Assembly: GCF_028462125.1 (NCBI RefSeq)
Contig: NZ_CP115468.1
Coordinates: forward strand, 1,602,112 to 1,666,111
Length of the DNA stretch: 64,000 bases
Origin: Leptospira sp. GIMC2001
Lineage (GTDB): Bacteria; Spirochaetota; Leptospiria; Leptospirales; Leptospiraceae
Direction of reading: 5' to 3'
A program made the position numbers and the translations under genes. Under the pieces are notes generated by a model. It saw only the letters and a list, made by a program, of their open reading frames with translations, was not told the origin of the DNA and did not search any database. Below are positions 24,776 through 34,155 of this stretch, piece after piece. Position 1 is the stretch's first letter, and every line of letters starts with the position of its first letter.

Positions 24776-25732
24776 ATGCAAATTTGCCAAGAGAACATGA
24801 AGCAAGCAGAAGAAATCATCACAATCAGCAATTTATATAAGACTTATGAATCTGGATTCAGCGCTCTTAAGAATATAAATCTATCCATCTTCGAGGGAGA
24901 AATCATTGCTCTCCTTGGTCCAAATGGAGCAGGCAAAACTACTTTAATTTCTGTAATCTGCGGTATTGTTAAATCGACGAAAGGTTCAATAAAAGTAGCT
25001 AATAAAGACATCGTAGATGATTTTCGGATTACAAGAACATTGATTGGTTTGGTTCCGCAAGAATTAACAACAGATTCTTTTGAGACTGTTTGGTCGACGA
25101 TCAAGTTGAGTCGGGGACTTTTTGGTAAGGCACCTGATTCTGCTTATCTTGAAAAAGTATTACGATCACTTTCTTTATGGGATAAGAAAGATCAGAAAAT
25201 TCTTACTCTATCTGGTGGAATGAAAAGGCGAGTGTTAATTGCAAAGGCTCTTTCTCACGAACCGAGAATTTTGTTTTTAGATGAGCCAACTGCAGGCGTT
25301 GATGTGGAATTGAGAAAAGATATGTGGAATATTGTCCGTGACCTCAAAGCATCCGGTGTCACGATCATTTTAACAACGCATTATATTGAAGAGGCTGAAG
25401 AAGTAGCAGATCGAATTGGTGTTATGAATAAAGGTGAGTTGATACTGGTCGAAGACAAGAAAGATCTAATGAGTAAGCTTGGCCGCAAACAATTGATTCT
25501 AGATCTTAACACTCATCTTAAAGAGATTCCGAATTCACTTTCGAAATATTCAATAGAGCTTATCAATGACGGAAGCCAACTTGTATACACTTATGATACA
25601 CAAAGTAGGCAGAATGGAATCACGAGTCTTCTTGATGGACTTAGTAAAGAAAATATTTCATTCAAAGATATCAATACAATCCAAAGTTCTTTAGAAGAAA
25701 TTTTTGTTGAACTAGTGAAGGAACCAAAATGA
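24776..25732 (+). CDS. ABC transporter ATP-binding protein (DrrA-like)
   Basis: ATPase of an ABC-2 exporter, 318 residues. Walker A is GPNGAGKTT, the signature LSGGMKRR and Walker [15 protein letters not shown], followed by the switch His in [11 protein letters not shown]. The C-terminal 90 residues form the DrrA/NodI-type extension. The ATG at 24776 is used here; an ATG at 24797 is a possible alternative and would remove seven residues. The permease gene overlaps its stop by four bases. The pair is separate from the ABC genes at 19949-21676 and of a different subfamily. Confidence 0.9.
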   Translation: MQICQENMKQAEEIITISNLYKTYESGFSALKNINLSIFEGEIIALLGPNGAGKTTLISVICGIVKSTKGSIKVANKDIVDDFRITRTLIGLVPQELTTDSFETVWSTIKLSRGLFGKAPDSAYLEKVLRSLSLWDKKDQKILTLSGGMKRRVLIAKALSHEPRILFLDEPTAGVDVELRKDMWNIVRDLKASGVTIILTTHYIEEAEEVADRIGVMNKGELILVEDKKDLMSKLGRKQLILDLNTHLKEIPNSLSKYSIELINDGSQLVYTYDTQSRQNGITSLLDGLSKENISFKDINTIQSSLEEIFVELVKEPK

Positions 25733-26490
25733 ATTTATATGCAATCAAATCAATTTACATATTTGAAATGGCTCGAACATTTAGAACGCTATTTCAAAGT
25801 ATAGCATCTCCAGTAATATCTACGTCATTGTATTTCGTGGTTTTCGGATCGGCAATCGGATCGAGAATTCCAGAGGTTGGGGAAGTTTCATACGGAGCCT
25901 TTATCGTTCCGGGTTTAATTATGCTCTCTATTCTCACGGAGAGTATTTCTAATGCTTCATTTGGAATCTATTTTCCTAAGTTTACAGGAACGATTTTCGA
26001 GATTCTATCAGCTCCTGTTTCTATGATAGAAATTTTGATTGGATATGTCGGAGCAGCCGCAACCAAATCTGTAATGCTTGGACTGATCATGCTCGCTACA
26101 GCAAGTCTTTTTGTTCCTCTTCAGATCAAGCATCCATTTATGATGGTGTTTTTTCTTATTTTGACTGCAGTTTCCTTTAGTTTATTTGGGTTTATTATTG
26201 GAATTTGGGCGGACAGTTTTGAGAAGCTTCAAGTGATTCCTATGTTGATCATTACTCCTTTGGTATTTCTGGGAGGTAGCTTCTATTCTATCGATATGCT
26301 TCCACCTGTTTGGCAAACCATAAGCCGTTTCAATCCAGTTCTCTATCTAGTGAGTGGATTCCGTTGGAGTTTTTATGAGATAGCGGACGTTAGCGTAGAT
26401 CAAAGTATATTTATGATAAGCATTTTTCTTATGATTTGCTTTGTGATTGTATGGGCAATATTCAAGACCGGTTATAAAATTAGAAAATAG
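25729..26490 (+). CDS. ABC-2 type transporter permease (DrrB/NodJ-like)
   Basis: Six-helix permease of 253 residues, partner of the ATPase whose stop it overlaps (ATGA). [15 protein letters not shown] and [16 protein letters not shown] segments (here [15 protein letters not shown]), and a late block [23 protein letters not shown] are hallmarks of the DrrB/NodJ/ABC-2 subfamily. The exported substrate cannot be told from the sequence. Confidence 0.9.
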   Translation: MNLYAIKSIYIFEMARTFRTLFQSIASPVISTSLYFVVFGSAIGSRIPEVGEVSYGAFIVPGLIMLSILTESISNASFGIYFPKFTGTIFEILSAPVSMIEILIGYVGAAATKSVMLGLIMLATASLFVPLQIKHPFMMVFFLILTAVSFSLFGFIIGIWADSFEKLQVIPMLIITPLVFLGGSFYSIDMLPPVWQTISRFNPVLYLVSGFRWSFYEIADVSVDQSIFMISIFLMICFVIVWAIFKTGYKIRK

Positions 26491-26607
26491 TTTCTCTCAA
26501 TTTGGAATCAGAATTCACTTCATTAAGTTATTTTCTGGATGCTTTTGCAAGAAGTGTCTCTGATCTAAATCGGTTGACTTGAGGGTTTAGTCTTAGATTT
26601 TAGTTGT

Positions 26608-26847
26608 ATGCGTTATCTTGAAACATCTCAGATCATCCCATCCAAAGGCATGTCTTATACTTTTTATGAAGTTGAAGGCGAGGATAAAATTTTACGAATG
26701 CTTACGACCATTCCTGATATGGATGAGATCCATATCTACCCTAAGCCTCCTGTTAAGAAAATGTATAAACCTGAATTGTGTAAAGTGATAGAAGCAAACG
26801 AGTTCTTAGGTTTATGGGCAATGGGAGAAGAGAGAAAAGCGAAATAA
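26608..26847 (+). CDS. Small hypothetical protein
   Basis: A 79-residue soluble protein that I do not recognise. It reads like a compact folded domain (YTFYEVEGEDKILRMLTTIPDMDEIHIYPKPP) and not like a chance frame. It has no signal peptide or Cys pairs apart from one Cys. A TTGACT box at about 26575 may belong to its promoter. It stands alone between an ABC permease and tRNA-Phe. Confidence 0.55.
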   Translation: MRYLETSQIIPSKGMSYTFYEVEGEDKILRMLTTIPDMDEIHIYPKPPVKKMYKPELCKVIEANEFLGLWAMGEERKAK

Positions 26848-26922
26848 TAGAAAGTTTATTTCTGCGACTTTTGGAGATTGCTGGGAGGTTTGATTGCTTG
26901 CTGCGGTATGCAAGAAAGTGGA

Positions 26923-26995
<73 letters not shown>

Positions 26996-27077
26996 CTTCC
27001 AAAGTCAGTATTTTCTTACAGGGTTGCTTGTCAAATATCTAAACGAAAAATTCTCTAGATCAGTTAAAGAATTTATA

Positions 27078-27326
27078 TTATAAAGAATTATGGGATCCAT
27101 CGCAAAAGGGTGGGTTCTTGGTTTGCTTGCATCCGCAAAAAGCAACCTCACCTGAAGAATCACAAACATATTTTAAAGGCTTCATGCCTGTTTCATTTTT
27201 TGCATGTGCCCCATCGCAAAATGGTTGAGATGATGAGTAGCCACAACTACACCACATTTTTTTGGAACCTTCTTCCATCGAAAGAACATAGGGTGATTTC
27301 TGAGCTGGTATAGGTGCTTCTGCCAT
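27078..27326 (-). CDS. Double CDGSH iron-sulfur protein
   Basis: Small cytoplasmic 2Fe-2S protein of 82 residues with two CDGSH fingers. Finger one uses C26, C28, C37 and H41 (CSCGYSSSQPFCDGAH); finger two uses C64, C66, C75 and H79 (CGCKQTKNPPFCDGSH). The 3-Cys/1-His ligation gives redox- and pH-labile clusters as in mitoNEET. Tandem fingers are typical of the bacterial and Miner2-like class. The next gene on the strand is a ketopantoate-reductase-like gene further upstream, 47 bases away; a functional link is open. Confidence 0.9.
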   Translation of the reverse strand: MAEAPIPAQKSPYVLSMEEGSKKMWCSCGYSSSQPFCDGAHAKNETGMKPLKYVCDSSGEVAFCGCKQTKNPPFCDGSHNSL

Positions 27327-27373
27327 GATAAACCTCTTATTGGATTGAATTTTATTGAATCAAAATCTTTGAA

Positions 27374-28507
27374 TCAGTTTGCTTGATTGCTTACGGACTT
27401 AGACTCTAATTTACAAAGGTTTTCATATAACTTTGTAATATTTGGTATTTCCAAATTATAAAAAAAACCGTATTCTATTAATTTTCCGTAGATTGCATCA
27501 ATCTCCATAGGACGACGATTTTCGAAATCCAATTTCATGCTGGTTGGATAGGGTTTCATTTTTCTTGTTCGTTCAAGCCTGTCCGCAATAAAGGAGTCGG
27601 TGATTTCGAGGTTCATAGCTTTTGCGATCAGTTGGACTTCTGACATCAATTTTTTAACCAAGTCCAAAATTTTCGGGTCATTCATCATATCATCGGTCTG
27701 AGAATTGTAAACTACACTGAGTCCATTAAATGGAACATTCCAAATCAATTTCTTAAGTCTAGCGAGAGTTAAGTTGGATTCACAAGTTACAGGAATTTTT
27801 GCTTTTACCAACATCGATTCTAAAGTATCCAAATCCATTCCAGAATCAACATTTCTCTTGTGAGGTTGATTTGTTTTAACAGAGGATATATTTTTTTTAT
27901 CAATCGAATTATGGGTCGCCATTGAATTTGCTGGTTTGTATTCAGCGATTGTGAGATCCCCATAATCAATATGTTGGATGACAGCTTGAGATTTCCGAAC
28001 GCTACAGAGAAATGCTAAACCTGCGAAAATTCTTGAATTGGGCAAAATCTTATAGATGAGTTCTTCTGTTCCGATTCCATTTTGAATCAAAAGAACTGCG
28101 GGTTCGATCACAGAGGAATTCGAATTTTTTGTTTTGGATTGATTGTCTGAACTAGTTTCTGGATCCAGAGTGGTTTTTTTAGATAAATAATTGATTAATA
28201 GATCGCCTAGCGATGAATTGTCGGTTGACTTGATACAAATGATTATTAGATCTATATTCCTGGGTAACAATTTTGGATCTTGAACAAAATCAACAGGATA
28301 GGTTGTTCTATTGTTTATATCGGATACAAATTGTTCCGTAGAGATGAGTTTGATATCTCCCCATGGCGACAGAATCTCTAAACCATATCTCATACAGTAA
28401 TCGTAGTCGGAACGTAAGAGAAAAGTTACTTGATTGCCAGTTGAAGCAAGCAATCCACCATAAAACCCACCGACAGCACCCGACCCGATAACAACAATTT
28501 TCTTCAT
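27374..28507 (-). CDS. Ketopantoate reductase family protein (PanE/ApbA-like)
   Basis: NAD(P)-dependent oxidoreductase of 377 residues. The N-terminal Rossmann motif is VIGSGAVGGFYGGLLASTG. The family catalytic Lys lies in LKKLIWNVPFNGLSVVYN (about 240-257), and a C-terminal helical domain has MKLDFENRRPMEIDAIYG with the substrate Glu. It is longer than typical PanE (about 300) because of Ser/Asn/Lys-rich insertions near 115-130 and 205-225. Many members are not true pantothenate enzymes. It begins 15 bases after the radical SAM gene, so the two probably share a pathway. Confidence 0.75.
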   Translation of the reverse strand: MKKIVVIGSGAVGGFYGGLLASTGNQVTFLLRSDYDYCMRYGLEILSPWGDIKLISTEQFVSDINNRTTYPVDFVQDPKLLPRNIDLIIICIKSTDNSSLGDLLINYLSKKTTLDPETSSDNQSKTKNSNSSVIEPAVLLIQNGIGTEELIYKILPNSRIFAGLAFLCSVRKSQAVIQHIDYGDLTIAEYKPANSMATHNSIDKKNISSVKTNQPHKRNVDSGMDLDTLESMLVKAKIPVTCESNLTLARLKKLIWNVPFNGLSVVYNSQTDDMMNDPKILDLVKKLMSEVQLIAKAMNLEITDSFIADRLERTRKMKPYPTSMKLDFENRRPMEIDAIYGKLIEYGFFYNLEIPNITKLYENLCKLESKSVSNQAN

Positions 28508-28522
28508 TAGAATAATCTAATT

Positions 28523-29845
28523 TTAATTTCTTCCCTCATAGCCAATCACATCCATAAAAGCGGAGACGCTAAATACAGCCTTACCAGGACCCGGATCTCC
28601 ATATCCAGGAGGCGTCGGGAGATTGTATTTCTCAAATGTTTCTTTCCACACTGTGAGAAGTTCACAAAAATATTCCAATGGGGGACCTGCCTGCGTCCCT
28701 AAAGTAGTAAAAGGTTCAGGACACCAAGCGGTAAATCTAGGAACAATTCCCTTAGACATAAAAAAATCCAAACCTTCACCAGTGGATCGTATAGCCTCTG
28801 CTACAGTTTTGAAACCATATGGTTGAGATAGTTCCACTCCTCCAACAAAATTCGGAATTACATTTTCTGCACCGAATACTTCTGCAGAATCAACAACTCT
28901 TCTGATCCATGTATCATATCCAATCCATGCTTCTTTGCCAGGACATATTTTTTTGAATAGTTCACGATCCCATACTTCATAGTTAGGATGATAGATTTGG
29001 ATTCCTGAATCTTTGAATTTTTTGCAGTCGTCTTTCTCAAAAGCTTGAGCAACCAACTTACCCATCCAACGACCTGGAAATTTAGTTTCTATTGCCTGAG
29101 GATATTGCAAATAAAAATCTACTTCATTTTTTTTCTTAAGTTGGGTTAGGACTGAACCGCCGGTTATAGTGTATACTTTTGCTACTTCATCTTCAGCATC
29201 TATCCATGACAAAACTTCGATGAGGTCTTCTACATCCTTGACTCCAGTGTAAGGTCGTCCAGCTCCCTTTTGTTGTCGGTAGTTATGATTGATGTCACAG
29301 TATGCACATTCTTCTTCTTTTCCAAAATATTGACAGTTTCGAAAAACTGTAAGATAGATAAGATAACCCCATTCAATGACCGGTGCAATCTCGCCTGGAA
29401 ATTTTCCAGACTTTGTTTTATGGCGATACCATGCAGGTTTTGGCGGATAAGCTGCGTTACCTAGATTGGTTTCATACAAAAAGAGAGTTGGAATTCCATC
29501 TACCAATTTCATCTTATACGGTGAATTAGCATTGTTTCGAGTCGATATCACTGTAGGTTTCAGTGCAAAATGTCCACCTTGGATTCGGATTTCTTCTGGA
29601 GCTTGTGTATCGGCACCATCAACTAAATCTGCGAGGGGAGTATGATCGAATGAGAAAATAAAATAGTCTTTAGATTTATAATCCTTACCAATTTTAAAAG
29701 ATTCTGGAAGAAAATGAATTCCTTGTCTCAAGATATCTTGTTTTACGATTGCTTCGATCGGAATGGATTTATATTTTCGTTCCATTTCTTCGAGAAGCTC
29801 TAAGGAGGAAGGTTGTCTGATTGTATTAGTTTGAATGGTTGCCAT
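28523..29845 (-). CDS. Radical SAM protein with unusual CX8CX2C cluster
   Basis: Predicted radical SAM enzyme of 440 residues. The cluster is C171-X8-C180-AY-C183, where most family members have CX3CX2C. The GGS motif for SAM binding is seen in TITGGSVLTQL (about 220). The N-terminal 150 residues are an extra domain (FSFDHTPLADLVDGADT, IRIQGGHF). Conserved-looking blocks near the C-terminus are NFVGGVELSQPYG and FTAWCPEPFTTLG. The reaction is unknown. It is the first gene of a minus-strand pair with the ketopantoate-reductase-like gene. The alternative, a non-radical SAM metalloprotein, is less likely because of GGS and the CxYC end. Confidence 0.72.
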   Translation of the reverse strand: MATIQTNTIRQPSSLELLEEMERKYKSIPIEAIVKQDILRQGIHFLPESFKIGKDYKSKDYFIFSFDHTPLADLVDGADTQAPEEIRIQGGHFALKPTVISTRNNANSPYKMKLVDGIPTLFLYETNLGNAAYPPKPAWYRHKTKSGKFPGEIAPVIEWGYLIYLTVFRNCQYFGKEEECAYCDINHNYRQQKGAGRPYTGVKDVEDLIEVLSWIDAEDEVAKVYTITGGSVLTQLKKKNEVDFYLQYPQAIETKFPGRWMGKLVAQAFEKDDCKKFKDSGIQIYHPNYEVWDRELFKKICPGKEAWIGYDTWIRRVVDSAEVFGAENVIPNFVGGVELSQPYGFKTVAEAIRSTGEGLDFFMSKGIVPRFTAWCPEPFTTLGTQAGPPLEYFCELLTVWKETFEKYNLPTPPGYGDPGPGKAVFSVSAFMDVIGYEGRN

Positions 29846-29889
29846 TTTGCTTATCTAGACTTTAGACTTTCTATACTGTCTAACTTTCT

Positions 29890-31038
29890 ATGAGACCCTA
29901 TTTAATCACTGTTCTTTTTCTATCTATTTTTGCAACTCAGCGAATTTTCAGTCAATCCATAGAGCTTATTCGTGTGGGATCTGGATTTGATCAGCCCACA
30001 GAAATTTCTTCCATTCCAGGCAATGATACTGATCTGATCGTTTTGGAAAAAACAGGCAAAGCAAAACTTCTGAATCTGCAAACGGGTTCTGTTCGCACAG
30101 TGATTGATCTTTCCAAAATTGTCCTCACTTCCTCTGAGCAAGGTCTGCTCGGAATTGCTTTTGCGAATGATTACTCGAAATCCGGTAAAATATATCTGAA
30201 TTTTATCATGAAAAGAAATTCGGAAGATCGCACCATCATTGCCGAGATCAACCAAGATATATTTCGTTCCACAGAACCTATTCTAGAAGTTGATAATATT
30301 CTTAAGGAAATAGCTCAGCCTTATGCAAATCACAACGGTGGATGTATTCGGATGGGTAAGGACGGCTTTCTCTATATTGGTTTGGGTGATGGAGGTTCAA
30401 GCAATGATCCACATGGTAACGGACAAAATAGCAAAACTTTTCTAGGTAAATTATTGAGAATTGACCCAAAACTTGGTAAGGGTGGAATGCAGTACCAAAT
30501 TCCCAAAGACAATCCTTTTTACAAAAGCAAAGAATTCTATCCGGAAATTTATGCATATGGCTTCAGAAATCCTTGGAAATTTAGTTTTGATCGAGAGACT
30601 CATGAACTATTCCTTGCAGATGTCGGACAAAATCGAATCGAGGAAGTTAACGTTGTTCGGAAAGCTGGGAATTATGGTTGGAATATTTTTGAGGGAAACG
30701 AATGCTTTAAAGGCAATTCAAAATGCAAGGATTTGAAAGGTGCAATACAGCCCATTCATACCTACAATCATGATCTTGGGCAGTCCATTACGGGCGGATA
30801 CGTGTATCGAGGGACAACGATTCCTTCTTTTCAGGGTCATTATGTGTTCGGAGATTTTGTTTCTGGAACAATTTGGAGTCTGAGTTATCAAAAGGGTAAA
30901 ATGACGGACAAAATGTTACTCAAAACCAAGATGAATATCAGTACTTTTGGTGAGGACAATTTTGGAGAACTCTATTTGGCAGATTTTTCCAAAGGTGAGG
31001 TTTACAAGCTTCAAAATGCAAAAAAAACCTTAAAATAA
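29890..31038 (+). CDS. Soluble aldose/PQQ-dependent sugar dehydrogenase-like protein
   Basis: Exported six-bladed propeller of 382 residues of the glucose/sorbosone dehydrogenase (Asd/HHIP) family. A signal peptide ends near residue 22 (IFSQS). Family motifs are FDQPTEISSIPG, SSEQGLLGIAFANDYSKSG, NHNGGCIRMGKDGFLYIGLGDGG, AYGFRNPWKFSFD and ADVGQNRIEEVNV. The His in the NHNGG block and the RNPW region line the PQQ site in the characterised enzymes. Oxidation of a free aldose in the periplasm is the likely role. It stands alone and is divergent from the radical SAM gene. Confidence 0.85.
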   Translation: MRPYLITVLFLSIFATQRIFSQSIELIRVGSGFDQPTEISSIPGNDTDLIVLEKTGKAKLLNLQTGSVRTVIDLSKIVLTSSEQGLLGIAFANDYSKSGKIYLNFIMKRNSEDRTIIAEINQDIFRSTEPILEVDNILKEIAQPYANHNGGCIRMGKDGFLYIGLGDGGSSNDPHGNGQNSKTFLGKLLRIDPKLGKGGMQYQIPKDNPFYKSKEFYPEIYAYGFRNPWKFSFDRETHELFLADVGQNRIEEVNVVRKAGNYGWNIFEGNECFKGNSKCKDLKGAIQPIHTYNHDLGQSITGGYVYRGTTIPSFQGHYVFGDFVSGTIWSLSYQKGKMTDKMLLKTKMNISTFGEDNFGELYLADFSKGEVYKLQNAKKTLK

Positions 31039-31212
31039 GCAGTTTACCCACAAATTAAAAGATTTTTCTTGATTTTCTGATTGGTATTGAGTATTTTTAG
31101 CAAGTAAGCAATTAGCGATGTGAACTTTTTTCTTTTTTGTGAAAATTGTTTATTCTCATTTGTTATTAAGAATAGCCCCATTGGGCGAAAATAGAAGGTT
31201 AGGTTAGCAGTT

Positions 31213-32391
31213 ATGAAACAAGTACCATTAAAAGTTGTTCTCATTGTGTCTGCACTTTCGATCCTTACTTTGGTTTGCAAAAAACCAGATACAGATCTAG
31301 AAAGTTCAGCTTCCAAAGGTAGCACGATCAGTGCAGTGATTGTTTTCAGTGTGGGAGATTCTAAAGTATCTCACGCAGACGGCACTGAAGAAAGAGCGCA
31401 GTTAGGAGCATCAGTCAAGACTGGTGATACCATTAAAACTGGGGAGAAAGGAAAAGTGGATCTGCAACTTGACAATGGATCTTCTATTCGTATTGCTCCA
31501 TCAACCACTCTTGATTTTGCTAAATTAGCAATGAATGCTTCTGGATCTTCAGAAACTCAACTAGCACTTGTGTCTGGTAAAGTTTTTGCCAATGTGAACA
31601 AAGCTAAGAAAGATGATAACTTTTCTATCGTTACACCGACCGCGATTGCGGGTGTTCGTGGAACATCTTTTATTGTTGAGAACGATGCTAAGACCAATAA
31701 AGCTAAAGTAAAAGTTGTAGATGGTGCAGTTGCTATGTCATCTAGAATTCCCGCTTTAGAAAATCTTAAACCAGAAGAAATTGAAGCAAATGCAGACTAC
31801 AAAAAATTAGTAGCATCGATTGAATCTTCTTCAGTTGTTTTAGAAAAGGGGCAACAAGCATCACTTAAGTCAGACAATAAGAAATTGGTTTCTGACATCG
31901 ACAAGTTAGATGTATCAGCTGTATCATTAGTTGTTGCTAACGAAAAGCCTGAGATGACTCAGTCTAGTCTTACAAAATCGGAAGAACAAGAACTCAAAAC
32001 GATTGTAAAAGTAGATGAAGCAACAGCAAAAGAACTTGTTGACTTGAACCAAAAAGGCGCTTCATCTGAAGATGCAACTAAACTCGCTGAGATTGAAAAG
32101 AAAAGAAAAGAAATCGAAGAGAAGTTAGCTGGTAAACAAGAAGTTCTTAAGAAAGAATTTGAAAATTCTTTAGCTGAGAAACCTAAAACTTTCACTAACA
32201 AGAAAGATATAGTTTCTTATTACGAAAGAATTGAAAAAATCGTTCTTACAAATGGAAGTTTTGAGGTTGGTGCAATCATCAATCAAGAAAACAACACAAT
32301 GATCGTTCACACTGAACTCGGAATTAAGAAAATCAATCTTGATGACGTTGAAGAAGTAATTTACGATTATCAATCCAAAACAAAATTCTAA
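31213..32391 (+). CDS. FecR-domain lipoprotein
   Basis: Lipoprotein of 392 residues with signal peptide and lipobox LTLVC (Cys22). A FecR-like domain spans about 50-180 (GDTIKTGEKGKVDLQLDNGSSIRI, FSIVTPTAIAGVRGTSFIVE). FecR domains in spirochaete lipoproteins usually act as envelope structural or signalling modules and not with a sigma factor, and no sigma factor is present here. The C-terminal half is Lys/Glu-rich and coiled-coil-like (about 245-330). The codons suggest high expression (many AAA, GAA and GTT), and a hairpin follows the stop. Confidence 0.8.
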   Translation: MKQVPLKVVLIVSALSILTLVCKKPDTDLESSASKGSTISAVIVFSVGDSKVSHADGTEERAQLGASVKTGDTIKTGEKGKVDLQLDNGSSIRIAPSTTLDFAKLAMNASGSSETQLALVSGKVFANVNKAKKDDNFSIVTPTAIAGVRGTSFIVENDAKTNKAKVKVVDGAVAMSSRIPALENLKPEEIEANADYKKLVASIESSSVVLEKGQQASLKSDNKKLVSDIDKLDVSAVSLVVANEKPEMTQSSLTKSEEQELKTIVKVDEATAKELVDLNQKGASSEDATKLAEIEKKRKEIEEKLAGKQEVLKKEFENSLAEKPKTFTNKKDIVSYYERIEKIVLTNGSFEVGAIINQENNTMIVHTELGIKKINLDDVEEVIYDYQSKTKF

Positions 32392-32407
32392 AACTACCTA
32401 TCTATTT

Positions 32408-32431
32408 CTGGCTTCACATATGTGGAGCCAG
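32408..32431. terminator. Hairpin after the FecR lipoprotein gene
   Basis: CTGGCTTCAC, loop ATAT, GTGGAGCCAG: ten pairs including one G-T, 17 bases after the stop. There is no clean T-run, only ATCTTTGCTTTC after a few bases, so it may be a weak terminator or a 3' stabiliser. Confidence 0.5.
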
Positions 32432-32522
32432 ATAGATATCTTTGCTTTCACATCCAACAAACAATTTATGCCAGAACAATTGTCTGGTTTCCATAACACT
32501 CCCCGAGCTCAAAGATCAATTG

Positions 32523-33869
32523 ATGCATTCTGATCTAATCATCACATTTTGTTTGATTTTCTTCATGATTCTTCTAAATGGAATATTTGCCGGCTATGAA
32601 ATCGCCTTAGCTTCTGTTAATTTAGGACGACTCAAAGTTCTCAGTGAAGCCAATGTTCCGGGAAGTAAATCTGCCTTGGATATGAAACTTCGGATGGAGG
32701 CAAGCCTTGCTGTAGTCCAAATCGGAATTACTCTTGCAGGAGCAATCGCCGCTGCAACCAGCGGAGTGAGTGCTAAAGAATTGATCACACCCGCGATTCT
32801 AAATTGGATCGATATTCGAGAATCAGTAGCGGATTTTCTCGCGATTGCGATTGTTGTAATCCCTTTAACATCTGTAACTATAATATTTGCTGAACTTGTG
32901 CCAAAGACGATCGCAATAAAAAACAACGAGATAGTTTGCTTGAAGCTAAGCCCATTTATGCAAGTAGTGAGCTATATGGTATATCCGAGCATTCTATTCT
33001 TTGAATGGTCTACTAAAAATATTGTGAGATTGTTTGAGTCAAAATCTGGAGATTTTTTTTCGGAGGGTGATCTAGGACTCATTGAATTAAAGGCTCAAGC
33101 AAATGCCTTAAAAGCGAATCGAATCATAAATTTACACCAAGAACAAATTATCCTCGGTGCAAGCAATCTTTCTCAAGTAACCTGTGCAGATATTTTTATA
33201 CCTGTATATGAAGTGGTCTCTCTTTATGTCGATGATGATTTACCTGGACATTTTGTAACCATACACCTAGATCCTTATACAAGATTTCCTGTAATTGAAG
33301 AGAAGGGCAATCCAAGTTCTATTATTGGATATGTGAATATTAAAGAGGTGATTTTTCTTGCCAAAACACATCCGAATAATCCTAATTTGCGAGAAATTTT
33401 AAGACCATTGATTTCTATGAACGAGGATACAAGTATTGGAGATGCATTTGCAAAAATGATGAGAGAACATGTTCACGTATCCCTCGTCAAAGATAAAAAT
33501 CAAAAAATTTTGGGAATCATTACCTTAGAAGATATTTTGGAAGAGGTTGTTGGAGACATTCAAGATGAATTTGATCGTCTACCTAAACATTTAACCCAAT
33601 TGGGGAAGAGTTATATAGTTGGAGGTGGAGTCAGCCTCAATACAGTTTTGAAAACTATAAAAATGCAAAGTGATTCTATATATCCAGATAATTTAAATAT
33701 GAGTGATTGGTTAAGATCAAAGCTGCAAAAAAAAATTCAGGGTGGAGATGTATTTGAAATAGATGGGCTTAAGATTCTTGTTAGGAAAGTGAAAATGAAT
33801 CGAATTTTTGAAGTCTCTATATCAATCAATGATTCTGGCTTACATAATAGGTATTCCAAACAAGCTTGA
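32523..33869 (+). CDS. CNNM/CBS-domain transporter (hemolysin C / CorC family)
   Basis: Membrane protein of about 448 residues. The N-terminal CNNM domain has three or four helices (ILLNGIFAGYEIALASVN, LRMEASLAVVQIGITLAGAIAAATSG, FAELVPKTIAI). Two CBS repeats follow (about 195-325) and then a CorC_HlyC domain (GDIQDEFD, GGVSLNTV, DGLKILVRKVKMNRIFEV). Relatives transport or regulate Mg, Co or Na; the hemolysin name is historical. The start at ATG 32523 puts the first helix at the N-terminus; the frame is open from TTG 32442, but that part overlaps nothing conserved. Its end overlaps the convergent small gene by 44 bases. Confidence 0.87.
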   Translation: MHSDLIITFCLIFFMILLNGIFAGYEIALASVNLGRLKVLSEANVPGSKSALDMKLRMEASLAVVQIGITLAGAIAAATSGVSAKELITPAILNWIDIRESVADFLAIAIVVIPLTSVTIIFAELVPKTIAIKNNEIVCLKLSPFMQVVSYMVYPSILFFEWSTKNIVRLFESKSGDFFSEGDLGLIELKAQANALKANRIINLHQEQIILGASNLSQVTCADIFIPVYEVVSLYVDDDLPGHFVTIHLDPYTRFPVIEEKGNPSSIIGYVNIKEVIFLAKTHPNNPNLREILRPLISMNEDTSIGDAFAKMMREHVHVSLVKDKNQKILGIITLEDILEEVVGDIQDEFDRLPKHLTQLGKSYIVGGGVSLNTVLKTIKMQSDSIYPDNLNMSDWLRSKLQKKIQGGDVFEIDGLKILVRKVKMNRIFEVSISINDSGLHNRYSKQA

Positions 33870-34155
33870 TTGCCTGCATAATTGGTGTTATATCTAAAAC
33901 GGCAACTTTATCTAAGTATCCAAGCAATATCCGATTGCGTCCATATACTTGAGGATTGCCCCATTCAACTTTGACATCTGGAATTCTATCTAATGCATTG
34001 AATACAATCTCTTTTGCAGTATAGTCACCAATTTCCTCTTTTAAAGCTGATAGCTCAGTCATGATCGCATGATAGAATAGACGTGTTAGCTCAGCATTGG
34101 GAAGCGGAGGAAGCGAATTCTCAATCTGCGAGCTGTTCAATTTGTTCGTCGGCAT
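33826..34155 (-). CDS. Small hypothetical protein downstream of lipA
   Basis: A 109-residue soluble protein that I do not recognise. It reads as a folded alpha/beta domain (ELTRLFYHAIMTELSALKEEIGDYTAKEIVFNALDRIPDVKVEW). Its ATG lies inside the lipA 3' end (35-base overlap), so it is probably translated with lipA. Its own 3' end overlaps the convergent CNNM gene by 44 bases. A link to lipoate metabolism is suggested only by position. Confidence 0.6.
   Translation of the reverse strand: MPTNKLNSSQIENSLPPLPNAELTRLFYHAIMTELSALKEEIGDYTAKEIVFNALDRIPDVKVEWGNPQVYGRNRILLGYLDKVAVLDITPIMQAIKLVWNTYYVSQNH

Noticed and set aside
32442..32522. N-terminal 27 residues before the CNNM protein
   Set aside because: The TTG start has no ribosome site and the segment is unlike the family; ATG 32523 starts at the first helix.
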